Below are positions 1 to 18,500 of a stretch of 64,000 bases of DNA, in pieces. Below the pieces are notes generated by a model, which worked only from the letters and a program-made list of their open reading frames with translations, did not search any database and was not told the DNA's origin. How positions within the stretch are numbered: position 1 is the stretch's first letter; each line of letters begins with the position of its first letter. The position numbers were made by a program, and so were the translations under genes. Origin of the DNA: Mesorhabditis belari (lineage: Eukaryota; Nematoda; Chromadorea; Rhabditida; Rhabditidae); the NCBI GenBank assembly GCA_958450365.1, contig CAUEEP010000930.1:1-64000 (forward strand). The letters run 5' to 3'.

Positions 1-189
1 ATAAAAGCTTTAATAAAAGCTTGAATAAAGGTTTAAGAAAAGCTTTAATCAAATCATTTCTAATCATATGTTACCTATTGATAGTAAAACTTTAATAACA
101 TTTTATTCAATCAAGATTTTTCAGAAGATCTCTTATGGAAAAGCATGCGTCATCCGTTTTAGAGCACAAAGGAAATGTCCAATTCTTAC

Positions 190-5134
<4,945 letters not shown>

Positions 5135-5204
5135 CTGAGAAATCAAGCACAAAGTACCAGTGCATTGGGATGGAGAGCTGGAATTGGGAAAAAGTTTTCG
5201 GAGA

Positions 5205-5256
5205 GGGATTGAATGCTTTGCAAGCAATTGTTCTAACCACTGAGCTATGTGGTACC
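5205..5256 (-). other. tRNA-like 5' half (possible tRNA-derived SINE head or tRNA pseudogene)
   Basis: The minus strand reads a D-arm-like AGCTCAGTGGTTAGAAC and an anticodon-arm-like ATTGC-TTGCAAA-GCATT (loop anticodon GCA). No convincing T-arm or acceptor stem follows. An identical stretch lies at 22382-22433. A chance match cannot be excluded. Confidence 0.3.
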
Positions 5257-5269
5257 TTAAGTTGTCAAG

Positions 5270-5345
5270 AGAAAAAGGGAAAGACAAGGGAGAAGAAAGG
5301 AAGAAGGAAGAAAGGAAGAAGGAAGAAAGGAAGAAGGAAAGAAAC
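5270..5345. repeat. Purine tract (GAAGAAAG)n
   Basis: Polypurine GAAGAAAG-type repeat. It is longer in the second copy of the duplication at 22447-22566. Confidence 0.85.
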
Positions 5346-6678
5346 GCTAAGCTAAAGCCATGCCCCTCTTTATGTACTTTATGCTGAAATATTCTGTAAA
5401 CGCATCCTTTCTAGCGAACAGAATTCTTCACTTTTCTTCAGGGCATTACTAAAAGAAGAAAGAATTCTAGTAGTATGTCAGAAAGGGTGCGTTTTCAAAG
5501 CACCAAAAAACTTACACAGCTTTTCCAACTGAATCGACTTGTAGAATGCATTTCACTGCTTTAATATGAAATTTTTTCCAACTTATCAATAAAATTATTA
5601 AAATATTTAAATAAAATTTCATTAGAATTACAATAAAATATTAGAAATTCTTTCAAAAGCATTCTCTTTTCAATGCCAAATTACAGGTTTCCCCAGCAAT
5701 TACGTAAAATTGAAACAAATTTTTGAAGATTGACTTTTGAATTGATTGAAAACTTGAAAAAGTAAGGCTAGAATGCTAGAATTGTTTTAGATTTAGATTT
5801 ATGATAATAAAAGTAAAGCTAAAGTAAAGCTAAAGCTGAAAAGAAAGCTGAAATGAAAGCTGAAGCGAAAGCTGAAGCGAAAGCTTCTTCTTGTCAACGT
5901 TTCGGAATCCGCTTGTAGTCTAGATTCGTTTTTTTTAAAGTTAAAACTCGCTACACACTCCCTACACAATACTGCAATTAGTAAACTACTGTATTCTATT
6001 GTTGATAAGCCTCTGAAGTACTATAATTGATCAATTCAATCCCCTAGAAGTCATGCGTTCATCAACTTCAAAGTTCAAAGCTTAAAGAAAATAAAGCTGT
6101 AATTTGACGCAGGATTTTGACGTTTGATAGTAATTGATGCTTTTAATTCTTTTTATGCTTTTAATGCTTTTAATGACTAGTTTCTATTCTTAAATATCCA
6201 TTCAACAATTTGTGAATATTATCGGGATTCAAATGCCAATTACTGGGTTTTTTCTGAATCGAAACCGGTTTTTTCTGAATCGAAATTCTACAAAGATGAA
6301 GTAATGTTTAGAGACAATGAAAGGAAGAAAGGATGAAAAGTAATGAACAAAAGATTGAAAGAATCAATTTGAAAAGTAAAAGTGTCTCAGAATCATCAAA
6401 AAGGTAATGAATAAAGGATTGGTAATGTTAAAGAATCAATTTGAAAACGAAAAGTGTCTCAGGATGATCAAAAGGCTAAAAAGCAAAAGGCCAGAATGGC
6501 CAAAAAGCCAAAACCCTTTCACTTTCCAAATTATCAGTAATTCATTCAACACTTTCACTGATCTTTTTCTTCTGTTGAGACAAAATTTGCATATTATTTA
6601 AGCCTTAGAGTATGGCACAGTACCAATTTAATCCATAGGATATTGTAGAAAACCTAAAGTAAAACATAAGACAGTAGA

Positions 6679-7232
6679 ACATTCCAGTACAGTACAGTAC
6701 AGTAGAACATCCCAGTAAAGTACAGTACAGTAGAACATTCCAGTACAGTACAGTACAGTACAGTACAGTACAGTACAGTACAGTACAGTACAGTACAGTA
6801 CAGTACAGTACAGTACAGTACAGTACAGTACAGTACAGTACAGTACAGTACAGTACAGTACAGTACAGTACAGTACAGTACAGTACAGTAGAACATTTCA
6901 GTACAGCAGAGCATTCCAGTAAAGTACAGTACAGTACAGTACGGTAGAACAGTACAGTGCAGTTGAAGATTCCAGTACAGTACAGTACAGTAGAACATTC
7001 CAGTGCAGTACAGTACAGTACGGTAGAACACTCCAGTACAGTACAGTACAGTACGGTAGAACATTCCAGTACAGTACAGTGCAGTTGAAAATTCCAGTAC
7101 AGTACAGTACAGAAGAACATTCCAGTACAAATTGGTACAGTACAGTACGGTACAGTAGAACATTCCAGTACAGTACAGTACAATACAGTGCAGTAGAGCA
7201 TTTCAGTACAGTACAGTAGAACATTCCAGTAG
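6679..7232. repeat. TACAG pentamer array with GAACATTCC spacers
   Basis: A long pure (CAGTA)n core at about 6740-6890 is flanked by higher-order units of the form GTAGAACATTCCAGTACAG. Apparent minus-strand Cys/Thr/Val/Leu/Tyr frames are artefacts of the five-base period. Related arrays lie at 7940-8108 and 23887-24362. Confidence 0.95.
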
Positions 7233-7939
7233 TAATCTTAAAAAGCAAGCCCAACTTTTCTTGGTTTACTTTACCAAGCACTTACTTTACTTTACTTTAC
7301 CAAAATATTATTTTGTTCAAATTCGCAAAAGTTAGACACATCATTTCTGGCCTTGAAAGAAAGTGATAAACTCCTTTTTTTTCAGTCAGTTTTCTGTTTT
7401 TTTGATTGAAAAGCCTTGAATCAAATATTATCTTATGCCAGAAAATTGGAGAAAGAGAAAATCTTCTAATCCTAAACGATTGCTTTTTAAACAAACAACA
7501 TTTTTTGATTCACTACGCAAATAACATTATCTATTCACTTTCAAAAGTTTTTCATTCAGAATTGGCTTTAAGTTGCTGAGGAGTTAGCTCAGAAGTTGGC
7601 TTTCCGTTCTTATTTGTTGAGCCAGTTTATGGTAGCGAAGTTACGGGTAGACGGCAATCCGACATATCCGTTTTCTAAGCATTAGTAATGTTAAAGAATC
7701 AATTTGAAAACGAAAAGTACCTCAGGATGATCAAAAGGCCAAAAAGGAAAAAGCCAAAATGGCCAAAAAGCCAAAAAGCAACCCTTTCACTTTCCAATTA
7801 TCAGTAATTCATTCAACACTTTCACTGATCTTTTTCCTCTCTTGAGACAAAATTTGCATATTATTTAAGCCTTAGAGTATGGCACAGTACCAATTTAATC
7901 CATAGGATATTGAAGAAAACCTATAGCAAAAGATAAGAC

Positions 7940-8108
7940 AGTAGAACATTCCAGTACAGTACAGTACAGTAGAACATTCCAGTACAGTACCGTACAGTAG
8001 AACATTCCAGGACAGTACCGTACAGTGCAGAAGAAGATTCCAGTACAGTACATTACAGTACAGTACAGTAGAACATTCCAGTACAGTACAGTACAGTACA
8101 GTAGAATA
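7940..8108. repeat. TACAG-type array, short copy
   Basis: Same higher-order unit as the array at 6679, about 170 bp. It lies in a second partial copy (7600-8550) of the flanking spacer, which again ends in ACTTTACTTTAC repeats. Confidence 0.9.
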
Positions 8109-8559
8109 TTTCAGTAGTAATCTTAAAAAGCAAGCCTCTAGTTTTCTTAATTTACTTTACCAAAGCACCTACTTTACTTTACTTTACTTTACTTGACTTT
8201 ACCAAAATATTATTTTGATAAAATTTTCCCCAGCATTCTCAAAAGTTGTGATATCACTATTTTTGACTTTGAAAGAAGTGATAAGATCCTTTTTTTTCTG
8301 TCAGTTTTTTTTTATGGTTGAACCAAATATACTCTTATGCCAGAAAATTGGCCGATTGCTTTTTAAATAAACAGCTTTTTTTGATTCAATACGCAAATAA
8401 CATTTATCTATTCACTTTCAAAATTTTTTGATTCAGGATTCAGAGTTGGCTTTAAATTGACCGTTAGTAAATAGACTTGTTGCAGCTTTTCTTATACTTA
8501 GCTAATCCGTTTTCGAAGATTATTGTAAGCTTGCTTTAATTTCTAATCCATCTATCTAT

Positions 8560-9318
8560 CTTTCTAAACTATCTTCTAAACTATCTTCTAAACTATCTTC
8601 TAAACTATCTTCTAAACTATCTTCTAATCTATCTTCTAAACTATCTTCTAATCTATCTTCTAATCTATCTTCTAAACTATCCTCTAAACTATCTTCTAAT
8701 CTATCTTCTAAACTATCCTCTAAACTATCTTCTAAACTATCTTCTAATCTATCTTCTAATCTATCTTCTAAACTATCCTCTAAACTATCTTCTAATCTAT
8801 CTTCTAAACTATCCTCTAAACTATCTTCTAAACTATCTTCTAATCTATCTTCTAATCTATCTTCTAATCTATCTTCTAAACTATCCTCTAAACTATCTTC
8901 TAAACTATCTTCTAAACTATCTTCTAATCTATCTTCTAAACTATCTTCTAATCTATCTTCTAATCTATCTTCTAAACTATCCTCTAAACTATCTTCTAAA
9001 CTATCTTCTAAACTATCTTCTAATCTATCTTCTAAACTATCTTCTAATCTATCTTCTAATCTATCTTCTAAACTATCCTCTAAACTATCTTCTAATCTAT
9101 CTTCTAATCTATCTTCTAAACTATCCTCTAAACTATCTTCTAATCTATCTTCTAATCTATCTTCTAAACTATCCTCTAAACTATCTTCTAATCTATCTTC
9201 TAAACTATCTTCTAATCTATCTTCTAATCTATCTTCTAAACTATCCTCTAAACTATCTTCTAAACTATCTTCTAATCTATCTTCTAAACTATCTTCTAAA
9301 CTATCTTCTAATCTATCT
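8560..9318. repeat. 12-bp satellite of two alternating unit types (CTATCTTCTAAA / CTATCTTCTAAT)
   Basis: About 63 tandem 12-mers, CTATCTTCTAAA or CTATCTTCTAAT, with occasional CTATCCTCTAAA. Nothing interrupts the phase, so a 258-codon minus-strand frame of SLED/RLED repeats exists. It is most likely non-coding. A remnant of the same array is seen at about 24775-24800 and 25547-25565, split by a mariner-type element. Confidence 0.95.
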
Positions 9319-9505
9319 ACTTTTAACAGCAATTTTAGTATTAACTTTTTAACAGTACAGTAGCTTCAATGAAATCAATGTTTTAAAAAGCATACTTATA
9401 CAAACATCTATTTCATATATTCATCTATTAAAGAATTTAAAGTCTTCACTCTTTTTAAGACATTCAAATCTTAGACTTTCATCATCTTTTACAGAAAACA
9501 AAGAA

Positions 9506-12500
9506 ATGAGTGACAACATTGGTCGACAGGTATAACAAAACTCAAAATAAATTAAATAATTGAGAAAATTGAATGAATGAATGAAAGCAAGGAAAGAAAT
9601 TCTTAAGGAAAACCTCGAAATGCAGAGACTTTTCGATATTGGAGATGATGGGAAAACTGTTTTCGATCAACATCTCCTTAATTCGCTTTGCATTCAAATT
9701 GGAGAAAGACCGGTAATTTGCTGAATTCAAATTTACTGATTTTCAAATTCAATTCTTTGAGTCGTTTTTCCATTCAAATGCTTTGATTGATTTGATTTGT
9801 TCAAATGATCAAATGATTTGTTTTACGTTCAGGTATCCATCATTTCGACAGCTGGCAAATCTCGGCAGGGAAAAACCTTCTGGCTGAACGTTTTATTGAA
9901 TGGACTGCAGAGGGGAAAAGCGAGATTCGATGATCATGAAACGATTGGGTGCATAGAGATTTTGATTTTGATTGATCATTTTCTATTAAAGCTAGATTTT
10001 GATTCATTTATTGTACAGTACGTGGAAACTTTTCCCTTACCGTAACCTTACAGGGGTAGGTAGACGTAGACGTAGACGTAGTAGACGCCTTCTGTGACTA
10101 CCGTAACTCATAGTAACCTACAGTAGCCGTAGTTGATTACATATGACTTGGAGATAGAGTTATACCGAGTTACAGTAGCTGAAGCTGGCTTTAAGCAGGC
10201 TACGGTAACTGAAATAAGCTTTAAACAGGTTACGGTGACTGAAAAAAGCCTTAAGAAGGTTACGGTAGCTGGAATTGGCTTTAAGCAGGCTGCGGTAACT
10301 GAAATAAGCTTTAAGCAGGTTACGGTAGCGGAAACAAGCTTTTAGCAGGTTACGGTAGTTGAAACAAGCCTTAAACCGGTTACGGTAGCTCGAGCTGGCT
10401 TTAAAAGTTAGCTGTAACGTTTACCGCACTTTTAGCGGACCCGGCTGTATCCAATTCAAAGCCGGCCTCACCCGACACACTCGTGGCATAATGGTTTGGC
10501 CAAAAGTCTTCCATCGAAAAGGCAAATTTGGGAAAGAGGTAAGCTATCGTAATCTGGCTGAAAACCTACAGTAATCCCATGAAATATAGCCATAAAAATT
10601 TCCCAGATAGCCGTCATTTTAATGGACACCCAAGGCACTTTTGACCTCCACAGCGAAATCGGAAATGCGGCTGTGATCTTTGCCATCTCGTTATTGATGT
10701 CCTCAGTGCAGGTTTGGTTACTGTAACGAGAATGTTGATAATTTTATGATATTCAGTTAAGATTCAGTTATGATATTCAATTATTAAAGAGAACTTATTC
10801 AGTGAAGGTTTTTAAACTTCTAAGGCGAAAAAGTCAAGAGCTTTTTCCGACACCGACTCTGATCCGACTCCATTAAAGCCTGTCCCAGCTACCGTAATCT
10901 TTATATCATAGTTTAAGCTATAGAAATTGTCAAGTTCTCTATCTATAGTTAGATAAGGACTACAGTAATCTTTATAATCAATTTGAGTTACTGTAAAAGC
11001 TATTTGTTGAGCCAGTTTATGGTAGCGAAGTTACGGGTAGACAGAAATCCTATATAAAAAGGTTTCTATAGACTTTTATATACTCCTATATATCTGATCT
11101 ATATCTGAATCTGAATCTGAAGCTAGTCCACCTGCTGCCAAGACTAATTTGACTTGACTTACAGGCCCGGATCAGAAACGGATTCTAGCAGGGATTTTCT
11201 GTTTATTCAAATCCCACCAAGGTTACCATGGTTTTTAGAAGATCTTGGTCAAGATCTTGGACAAGCTCCTGCTCAAGATCTTGATCAAGCTCTTGGTCAA
11301 GCTCTTGGTCAAGCTCCTGCTCAAGCTCTTGATCAAGATCTTGAGCAGGAGCTTGACCAAGCTCTTGCTCAAGATCTTGGTCAAGCTCCTGCTCAAGATC
11401 TTGGTCGAGGTTATCTTGTTCATGCCAGGCAAGAACAGAAGCCAGTTCTTATCCTGTTTTATTGCAATCTCTTTTATATTCTATAAAACTTAAAATACTC
11501 AACTATTCAACTATTCTATTCAAATTCTAATTGTAAAAGCATTTGCTTTAAAGAAAACTTTGTTTCTTCGTCAAGATTTTCAGCTAATCGCCTTTCAGCT
11601 AATCAACTGGATATTCTCAATAGTTTGGATTTAAAATCGTATTTATTTAATCGGATTTATTGTATTTATTGTATTTATTGTATAAAATCGTATTAAAAGA
11701 TCGATCGATCTTGAAATTGATTTCTCAACACTTCTCAGCACTTTTCGGCAACATTTCACAATTCCTAATACTTTCAAAAACGATTTTTCAGCAACTGATA
11801 ACGAAAACCCTTTTTGCTTTATTTTTCACCAAAAATATCTGATTAGAGTTTTTCTGGTGTCAGAAAAATGCGAAGTTGCCTTTTTTTTGCCTTTTTTGGA
11901 GGGATAATTTTTTGAGCAAACAAGTGATAGTTTTTCTTTTTCGAAAATAAACCTTTTTAGTCGTTTTTGAAGGGACAAAAATGTAGAAAGTGTAGAATTT
12001 TTTTTCGAAATGGAAATAGTACAAGTTTTCAAATCTAGATTTTCAACACAAAAAGCCAAATCGATGCTCAGGATCTTGACGCGCTCAACACGTTCATCAC
12101 GTTTTGTCAAAGAGCTGACGGAAGAGTTGGACAGGTGAAAGCTTTTGAATTTCTTGACGACCGTTTTCTCTCTAATAGTAGTGCAAACCGCCGAGCCGAG
12201 TTGATAACTATTTTAGTTCAGTTACAGTTCCCAAGCTTTCACAGAAGCTCAACACTCTAATCCCAAGATCTCATCGTCACCTACATTTTCCAACCCCACA
12301 TCGATGGGTTCTAATAAGCGGCTTTCGAGATTTCAAGGAATTTAGGCAACGCTCACGATGCACTACTATTAGAGAGAATACGGTAACTGATAATTAAGTA
12401 CTGTAGTTAGTACTGTAGCTTGTTTAAAGCTTATATAATCTACCGTAAATACTGTAATTGGACCCCATGGGGTACTATTTTTTCCCTCCCCCGCTAGGGT

Positions 12501-15500
12501 GGGGTACTATTAGAGGGTGGGGCACTATTTTACACCACTGTTCAAGTTACCAAATCAGGATGCATTCAAATAATTTTTTCAAAAGCAAACTTTTTCTTTA
12601 GTTTTTCTTGGTTTTAACCATTTGAACATTTAACAGCAAAACGAAACAAAAACAACTAACAAGCGAAATCAATAGAAACATCCGAATCAATGAATTCATC
12701 ATTTTCTTGATCATCAATTCCTCGATGTCCTTGAAATTCCGTCGATGCGAGCGGCCCCAAGAGGTCCTCGATTTCCGTCTCTGTCCGATTTCCGTCTCTG
12801 ATCTCTAACACCAATTTCTTTGGCTCCAACCGCTTCGATGCACTTGCTCGTCGAAGCATCCAGCCAAACCGCCGTCTCATCGCAAGCAACAATGTGCTTG
12901 TAATCGCCTTCTTTGATTGTCTTGTTCAGCCTCAGAATGTGCTCGACGATGGCCTTCTCAAATTTGCTCGGCAGCTTTTGACAAGTTGTTGTTGGTGCCC
13001 TCAAAGAAAGTTGGTGACGCCTCAAGAACGACTCCATCCAGCCATGGGTTCTTTTGAAAGAAATTTCAGCTTTTTTGAATCGATTAGCCGCTTCATTCCA
13101 GATAATCCGGCGTGTCACTCGTTTCTTCTCGGCTCGACGATCCCGTATCCATTCAGCCAAACCGATATCAATCCCCTCCGAGTTCAAGTGGCTTCTAAGT
13201 GGTTCAAGTCTTCTAAGTAGGCCAATCTTTATGATTTTGGTGTTACTTTGTTGCACTTGTTGAGATCTACAATCATAAAGATTGCCCACTTAGAAGAAAG
13301 TTATGGCGAGCTGCGCAAAAAATTTGGCGCAAAGTAGCCACCCCAAATTCAAAAACAACAAATTTATGGGATAAAATTAAAAATACAAACTATTTCTGAA
13401 AATACATGAAAATTTTCCGCTTTAAAAGAGTTGTTTGTAATTACGCGTTAGGTGGGGTGGGGTACTATTAGAGGGGTGGGGTACTATTAGAGGGGTGGGG
13501 TCCAATTACATTATTTACGGTAGAGGTTTAGCAATGAAAGCAGATAGTTTCATAAAAAAATTCAGAACTTTCTGATAATGGTGAGAGATGCGATCCGAGC
13601 TGGACCCGACAACGAGTACATTGAGGAGTTGAAAGTAAAGTGTTTGCGAGTTTATCCAACTCAAGTAAACCTAGCTAGGCTAGCCCAGACTCCAAGCTTG
13701 GCTTTTGGCGGATCCAGGCTTTGTCTGACTGCCTGGATCGGCCTTGTCCCGGAAAATTTTCTTTAGAATAACCCTGGATCTTTAGAAGCTTTCGAAGCTT
13801 TAGAAGCTTTAGAAGCTTTAGAAGCTTTAGAAGCTTTAGAATTTAGAATTTAGAATAACTATGACGTTTTCAGGCACAATCCCAGCAAGCACCCAAATTG
13901 AGAATGTTACTCACCGGTGTTTTGGACTCATTCGAGAAAGTTGAATGTTTTATGGTGCCCAGACCAGCTGAGCCGGTGATTCGAGCGAGTGGCGAAGTGC
14001 CGGTGAAAGGTTTGTTGGTACGGTAGCTGAATAAAGAACTGGTGCGAAAAAAATAAACAGAATCGGATTCGTCATGTCCGATAGGCGTTTGCATCACCGT
14101 CTCAGCCTCTTTTGGAACTTTCCTTTGTGACAGAAATTTGACACTGTAGCTAGATACAGTTGTGCATTCTAGCCGGATGCAGCTGTGCATTCTAGCTAGA
14201 TACAGCTGTGCACGCTAGCTAGATACAGCTGTGCATTCTAGCTGGATACGATAACTCAAAATCGATTTCAGATTGCGGCTCGGATTTCCTCTCCGTTCTA
14301 TGCGATTGTGCCAACCATGTGCTCGATAATTTGGTTCCGAAAAACGTGATGGGAACGATTTTGACTGGTGAAACTCTGAAAGAACATGTAGAGGTGAACT
14401 TAGATAAGATAAACCATCTATTTTTTGGGATCTTTAAGTAATTTTTACAAAATTCTTATAGTATCAAGAAATTTGAGTACTATTCTACAGAAATTAGGCA
14501 CTTGAAAGAAAGTTGAACTTTTCAGAGTCTTGTTAACCACGTCACACACAATCACCACCATGCAATCGGCTCAGCGTACCTGGTTTTGGTTTTTAAGACT
14601 GAAAAATCAATGTTACGAATGTTAAGAAAGAGTTTTACATACCGTAAATACTGTAATAGTACCCCACCCCCATAACGACGGTGCGGAGTGTTGGGTAGTC
14701 TAGCTTTGAACGAGTTTTTCTCGACACTGGTTGATGCTACAATGCGCGCTTAGGTATCAAAAAATAGCCCTCAATTTCAGCTATTTTTTGATACCAAAGA
14801 CGCATTTTTTGAAAGTACGGGTGCTTTGCAAAAAATGAAATACTAAAAACTGCAACTACGCGACTGTACAAGGGGGTGGGGTACTATTACAGTATTTACG
14901 GCATATAAACTTTTAAAAAAATTGATACGCTTTATGATTTTTAACCACTTTACAGGCTACTTCACAACTTTACTTTCAAAAAGCTCGAATTACTGCTGAA
15001 AGCTTTTTCAACGAACAACATGAACAGGTTTGAAAGGAAAACTTTTCAAAACTTTCAAAAAAATCTAATTAAAGACTCTATTTTAATTCCTAAACTTTCA
15101 ATTTTCAAGTTAATCCGAGAAAACAGTCATCACCCAATCCAACCTGAACTCTATGCAGAGGAATTGAAGAGAATCAGCAACGAAGCTGTGAAGGTAAGGC
15201 TGTGAAGGTGAAATTGTGAAGCTGAGCTACTTTGATGTGCTAGATAGCTTGCGTTTGCTAGAGCACAAAGGCATAAATGTTTCTTTTTGTTCTTTTATCT
15301 TTTATCTTTTTAAGATCTATCTGGTCAGCCCATTTTTCGGCACGGCTGCAGAGAAACGATCACGTTTCAACGATTTCGCAAAGGGATTGCAGGTTTAAAA
15401 AACTCAGCATCACTTTCCACTAAGTTTGCAGGATCGTTGCTTGGAAAAAACGGAAAATAATGAGAATCGATATAGAGATATTCGGCTGGCTGAAGCGGTC

Positions 15501-18500
15501 AATGGGAGTTATTCGGTTTATGAGCAGGGAATGCGGGTGAGTGAAATGTCTAGCGGTAACCGTATCTTTCTAAATTCATTGAAATATCGAAAGCCGCTTA
15601 TCAGAACCTATCGATGTGGGGTAGGAAAATGTAGCTGACGAGGAGATCTTGCAGGGGATTAGAGTGTTGAGCTTCTGTGAAAGCTTGGAAACTGTAACTG
15701 AACTAAAACAGTCGTCATCAACTCGGCTCGACCGGCGGGAGGGGCACTACTTTTAGAGAAAATACGGAACTAGAGGTTGAAATAGAGCACACTGGAATAG
15801 ATCTTGTTCTAACTAGATCCAGATGAAGAAATCGCTCAGTTCTCTAACTTTTCCAGCGTATAATCACTCTTCTTTCCAACTTTTTCAGCATACAATCCAT
15901 TAGAGTATGCTGCCATTCGGTCAGTGCTTCTACTAGGCCTTTACGATAAAAATATCCGTAAGAACATTGACAAATTAAGTCCACTAGAAGGAGAGTGTTT
16001 CTATTTTTGTGCACAAAGAACAGAACAAATCAATTTGTTTAGCTAGGCATCGAGGCTCTAGTCAATCCCGATGACCCGGCACTCATCACCGAGCGACACA
16101 ATCAAGCTAATACAGAAGCGATGAGCTATTTTGAAAAAGGTAGTACAGAAGCTGGAAATTCATGAATTTTATATAAATCTAGAACTAGAATCATTTACAA
16201 CATATATCTGACAGTTGAATTCAAATTTAACTTGAAATATAATTCTTAGCTGTTTCGGAATTCTCTAAAGAGACACAATTGGTGGAAACGAAACGAACGC
16301 TGCTTTCGAATATGATCAAGGTATTCAGTTTTCTCATATATTGAACTATCTGTATTTAGTTTAATAATAAAATCTTATTCAAAAGATAGAAAGAAAGAGA
16401 GAGAGAGTTCTTATTCAAAATCAAGAAAGACAGAAAGAAAGAAAGAAAGGAAGGAAGAAAGGAAGGAAGGAAGAAAGAGTTCTTATTCAAAAGAAAGCTC
16501 TGCATTCTGTTTAGGTCAAGTTCGAAGGTCTTACACGCGAAAACGGTGCTAGGAATTTAGAGCGGAAAGGAAAGGAAATTTTCGAGAAACTCCTTGAAGA
16601 GCATATTGGGAATTTGAGAGAGGTTTACACTTGGAAACATTAAATATTTTGAAAGGATTGATCATGTCCAATGATCATTGCAATCATCTCCAATATCTAG
16701 TGCATCTCCACTACAACAAGCGACGAACAGATCTCAGTGAACTTGCAGAGATGTGCGGAGAAGTTGCAAACTCGATATGAAACAAAAAGGGTTATGACTT
16801 GAATCGAATTTCCTTCTAATATTCAATTTTTTAGCTAGAGTTGACTCTCGAAGTGATGAACACACTGCCGACCGTCTCACCGCAAACAATCTCCCAGATT
16901 CTCGACAACAATCGTCAGGCTTTCACAACACCGTTCAAGGTACAGGCGTTTGTGTAAACCCACCTCTTCTGGTGCACTTAATTCCTGATCATTCTTGATC
17001 AAGACCGTACCCTTCTACCGTACTCTTCTACCTTACTCTTCTACCGTACTACCGTACACGTACTACCGTATTTTTGAACACCAGAAGGAAATAAATGTGC
17101 TAGAATGAATGTGTTTCTATTACTAGTCACTCAAAAACAAATGCTAAAAGACAGAAGAATAGAATACTAGAAAGACAGAAGAATAGAATACTAGAAAGAC
17201 AAAAGACTTATTCTTTAACATACCTTCTAGAAATGTGAAGACGATTTTGTTTCTGAAGTTCGTGGCAAATTGAGAATGGAACAATTGATGGATAAAATTG
17301 GAAAAATGGAGCAACTTCGGGTCAATGAGAAGCAACGATTTGGAGCACTTCAAGCAGAAACTGAGGCTAAATTTGAGCAAATGAGAAGCGCTTTGGGTAA
17401 ATGAATAGAATTTAGCAATTCTGTAGCATTTCTCTACTCTTTTTTCAAAAATAAATATTCAGAAGAAGAGCAACGCCGACGCGCCACAGCTGAGTCGAAC
17501 AGAGAAAACAACGAGGCGATGTTACTCTTAATGAATCATATGAAAGAGAGCGATGTTCGGTGGGGTTATTTTGTCATCTGTCTGCCCTTTTCTTTGTCAT
17601 TCTCATGCCAAGAAACTTTCAACTGAAATAGTAAAAAAGGGTTTTATTTCTTGATATCTTGATGTTGGCTTAGAAACTGTTGTAGTTGGATTGGTGAATT
17701 GAAAACTGTCGGCTATTGTCAGATGTGACAGTTTGAGCACTTTCTTCAAAAGAAACCCATTTTGGTGTGAATGAAAAAGTTGTAGAGAATCAAAAATCAA
17801 GCTTATATCCAAATTTTCAGAATGATTCAAAAACTGGTTTTCAAGAAATGCCAAATTTTACGAATTTTCACAAAACTTGCATTTTAAGCGAAACTACTAA
17901 GTGTATCTTTTTGGAAATTTGCCTATAAGCCTAATTTTTGATTCTCTACAAGTTTTCTATTGACACCAAAATGGGTTTCTTTTGAAGAAAGTGCTCAAAC
18001 TGGGACGCCTCCAGTCCTCCATTTTTTGAGTCTCACACTTGTCTCACACACAAACCAAAATCCTACCACGAAAGTGGAATCCGCAAATTGCCTGTAAAAT
18101 GTGCAGAAGCCGTCAATAATAATGAAAATTATTTAGTAATCAAGTATTGATCTGATGAGATTTAAAACTTGAGTAATTAAGTAATTAAACCAAATCATAA
18201 GCGGAAATTGACTGAAATGAAAAGATATTGTGAGAGTTTACAAAATAGAGTACTCGAGGAAGAAATACAGTGCATTATAGTTATAAAATTTGTTATACCT
18301 TATCCGTAGTCCATTCCAATAATCACCATAAATCTTTTCAGACAACGAGAACAGTACGATCAAGAACGACAAGCGGACGCTATTCGAGAAGAGAGACGAC
18401 ACCAAGAAGCTCAAGAAAAAGTCGATCGAGTGTGGCAACAAAGGGTTTCTGTAAGAAATGATATAGAAAGGATTACAATAAACATCTATTTATTCTAGCT

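Noticed and set aside
6605..7281. Cys/Tyr/Leu-rich repeat proteins on the minus strand
   Set aside because: All come from the TACAG array; several frames are open at once, as expected for a five-base period without stops.
6679..9318. CRISPR-like array
   Set aside because: Tandem repeats without unique spacers, in a eukaryotic genome.
8556..9332. 258-codon SLED/RLED protein
   Set aside because: Open only because the 12-bp satellite has no stop in that frame; no splice or family signal. Kept as a repeat and a low-level finding.
11154..11493. DLGQ/APAQ repeat protein and overlapping frames
   Set aside because: Twelve-base minisatellite inside intron 5 of gene A; absent from gene B.
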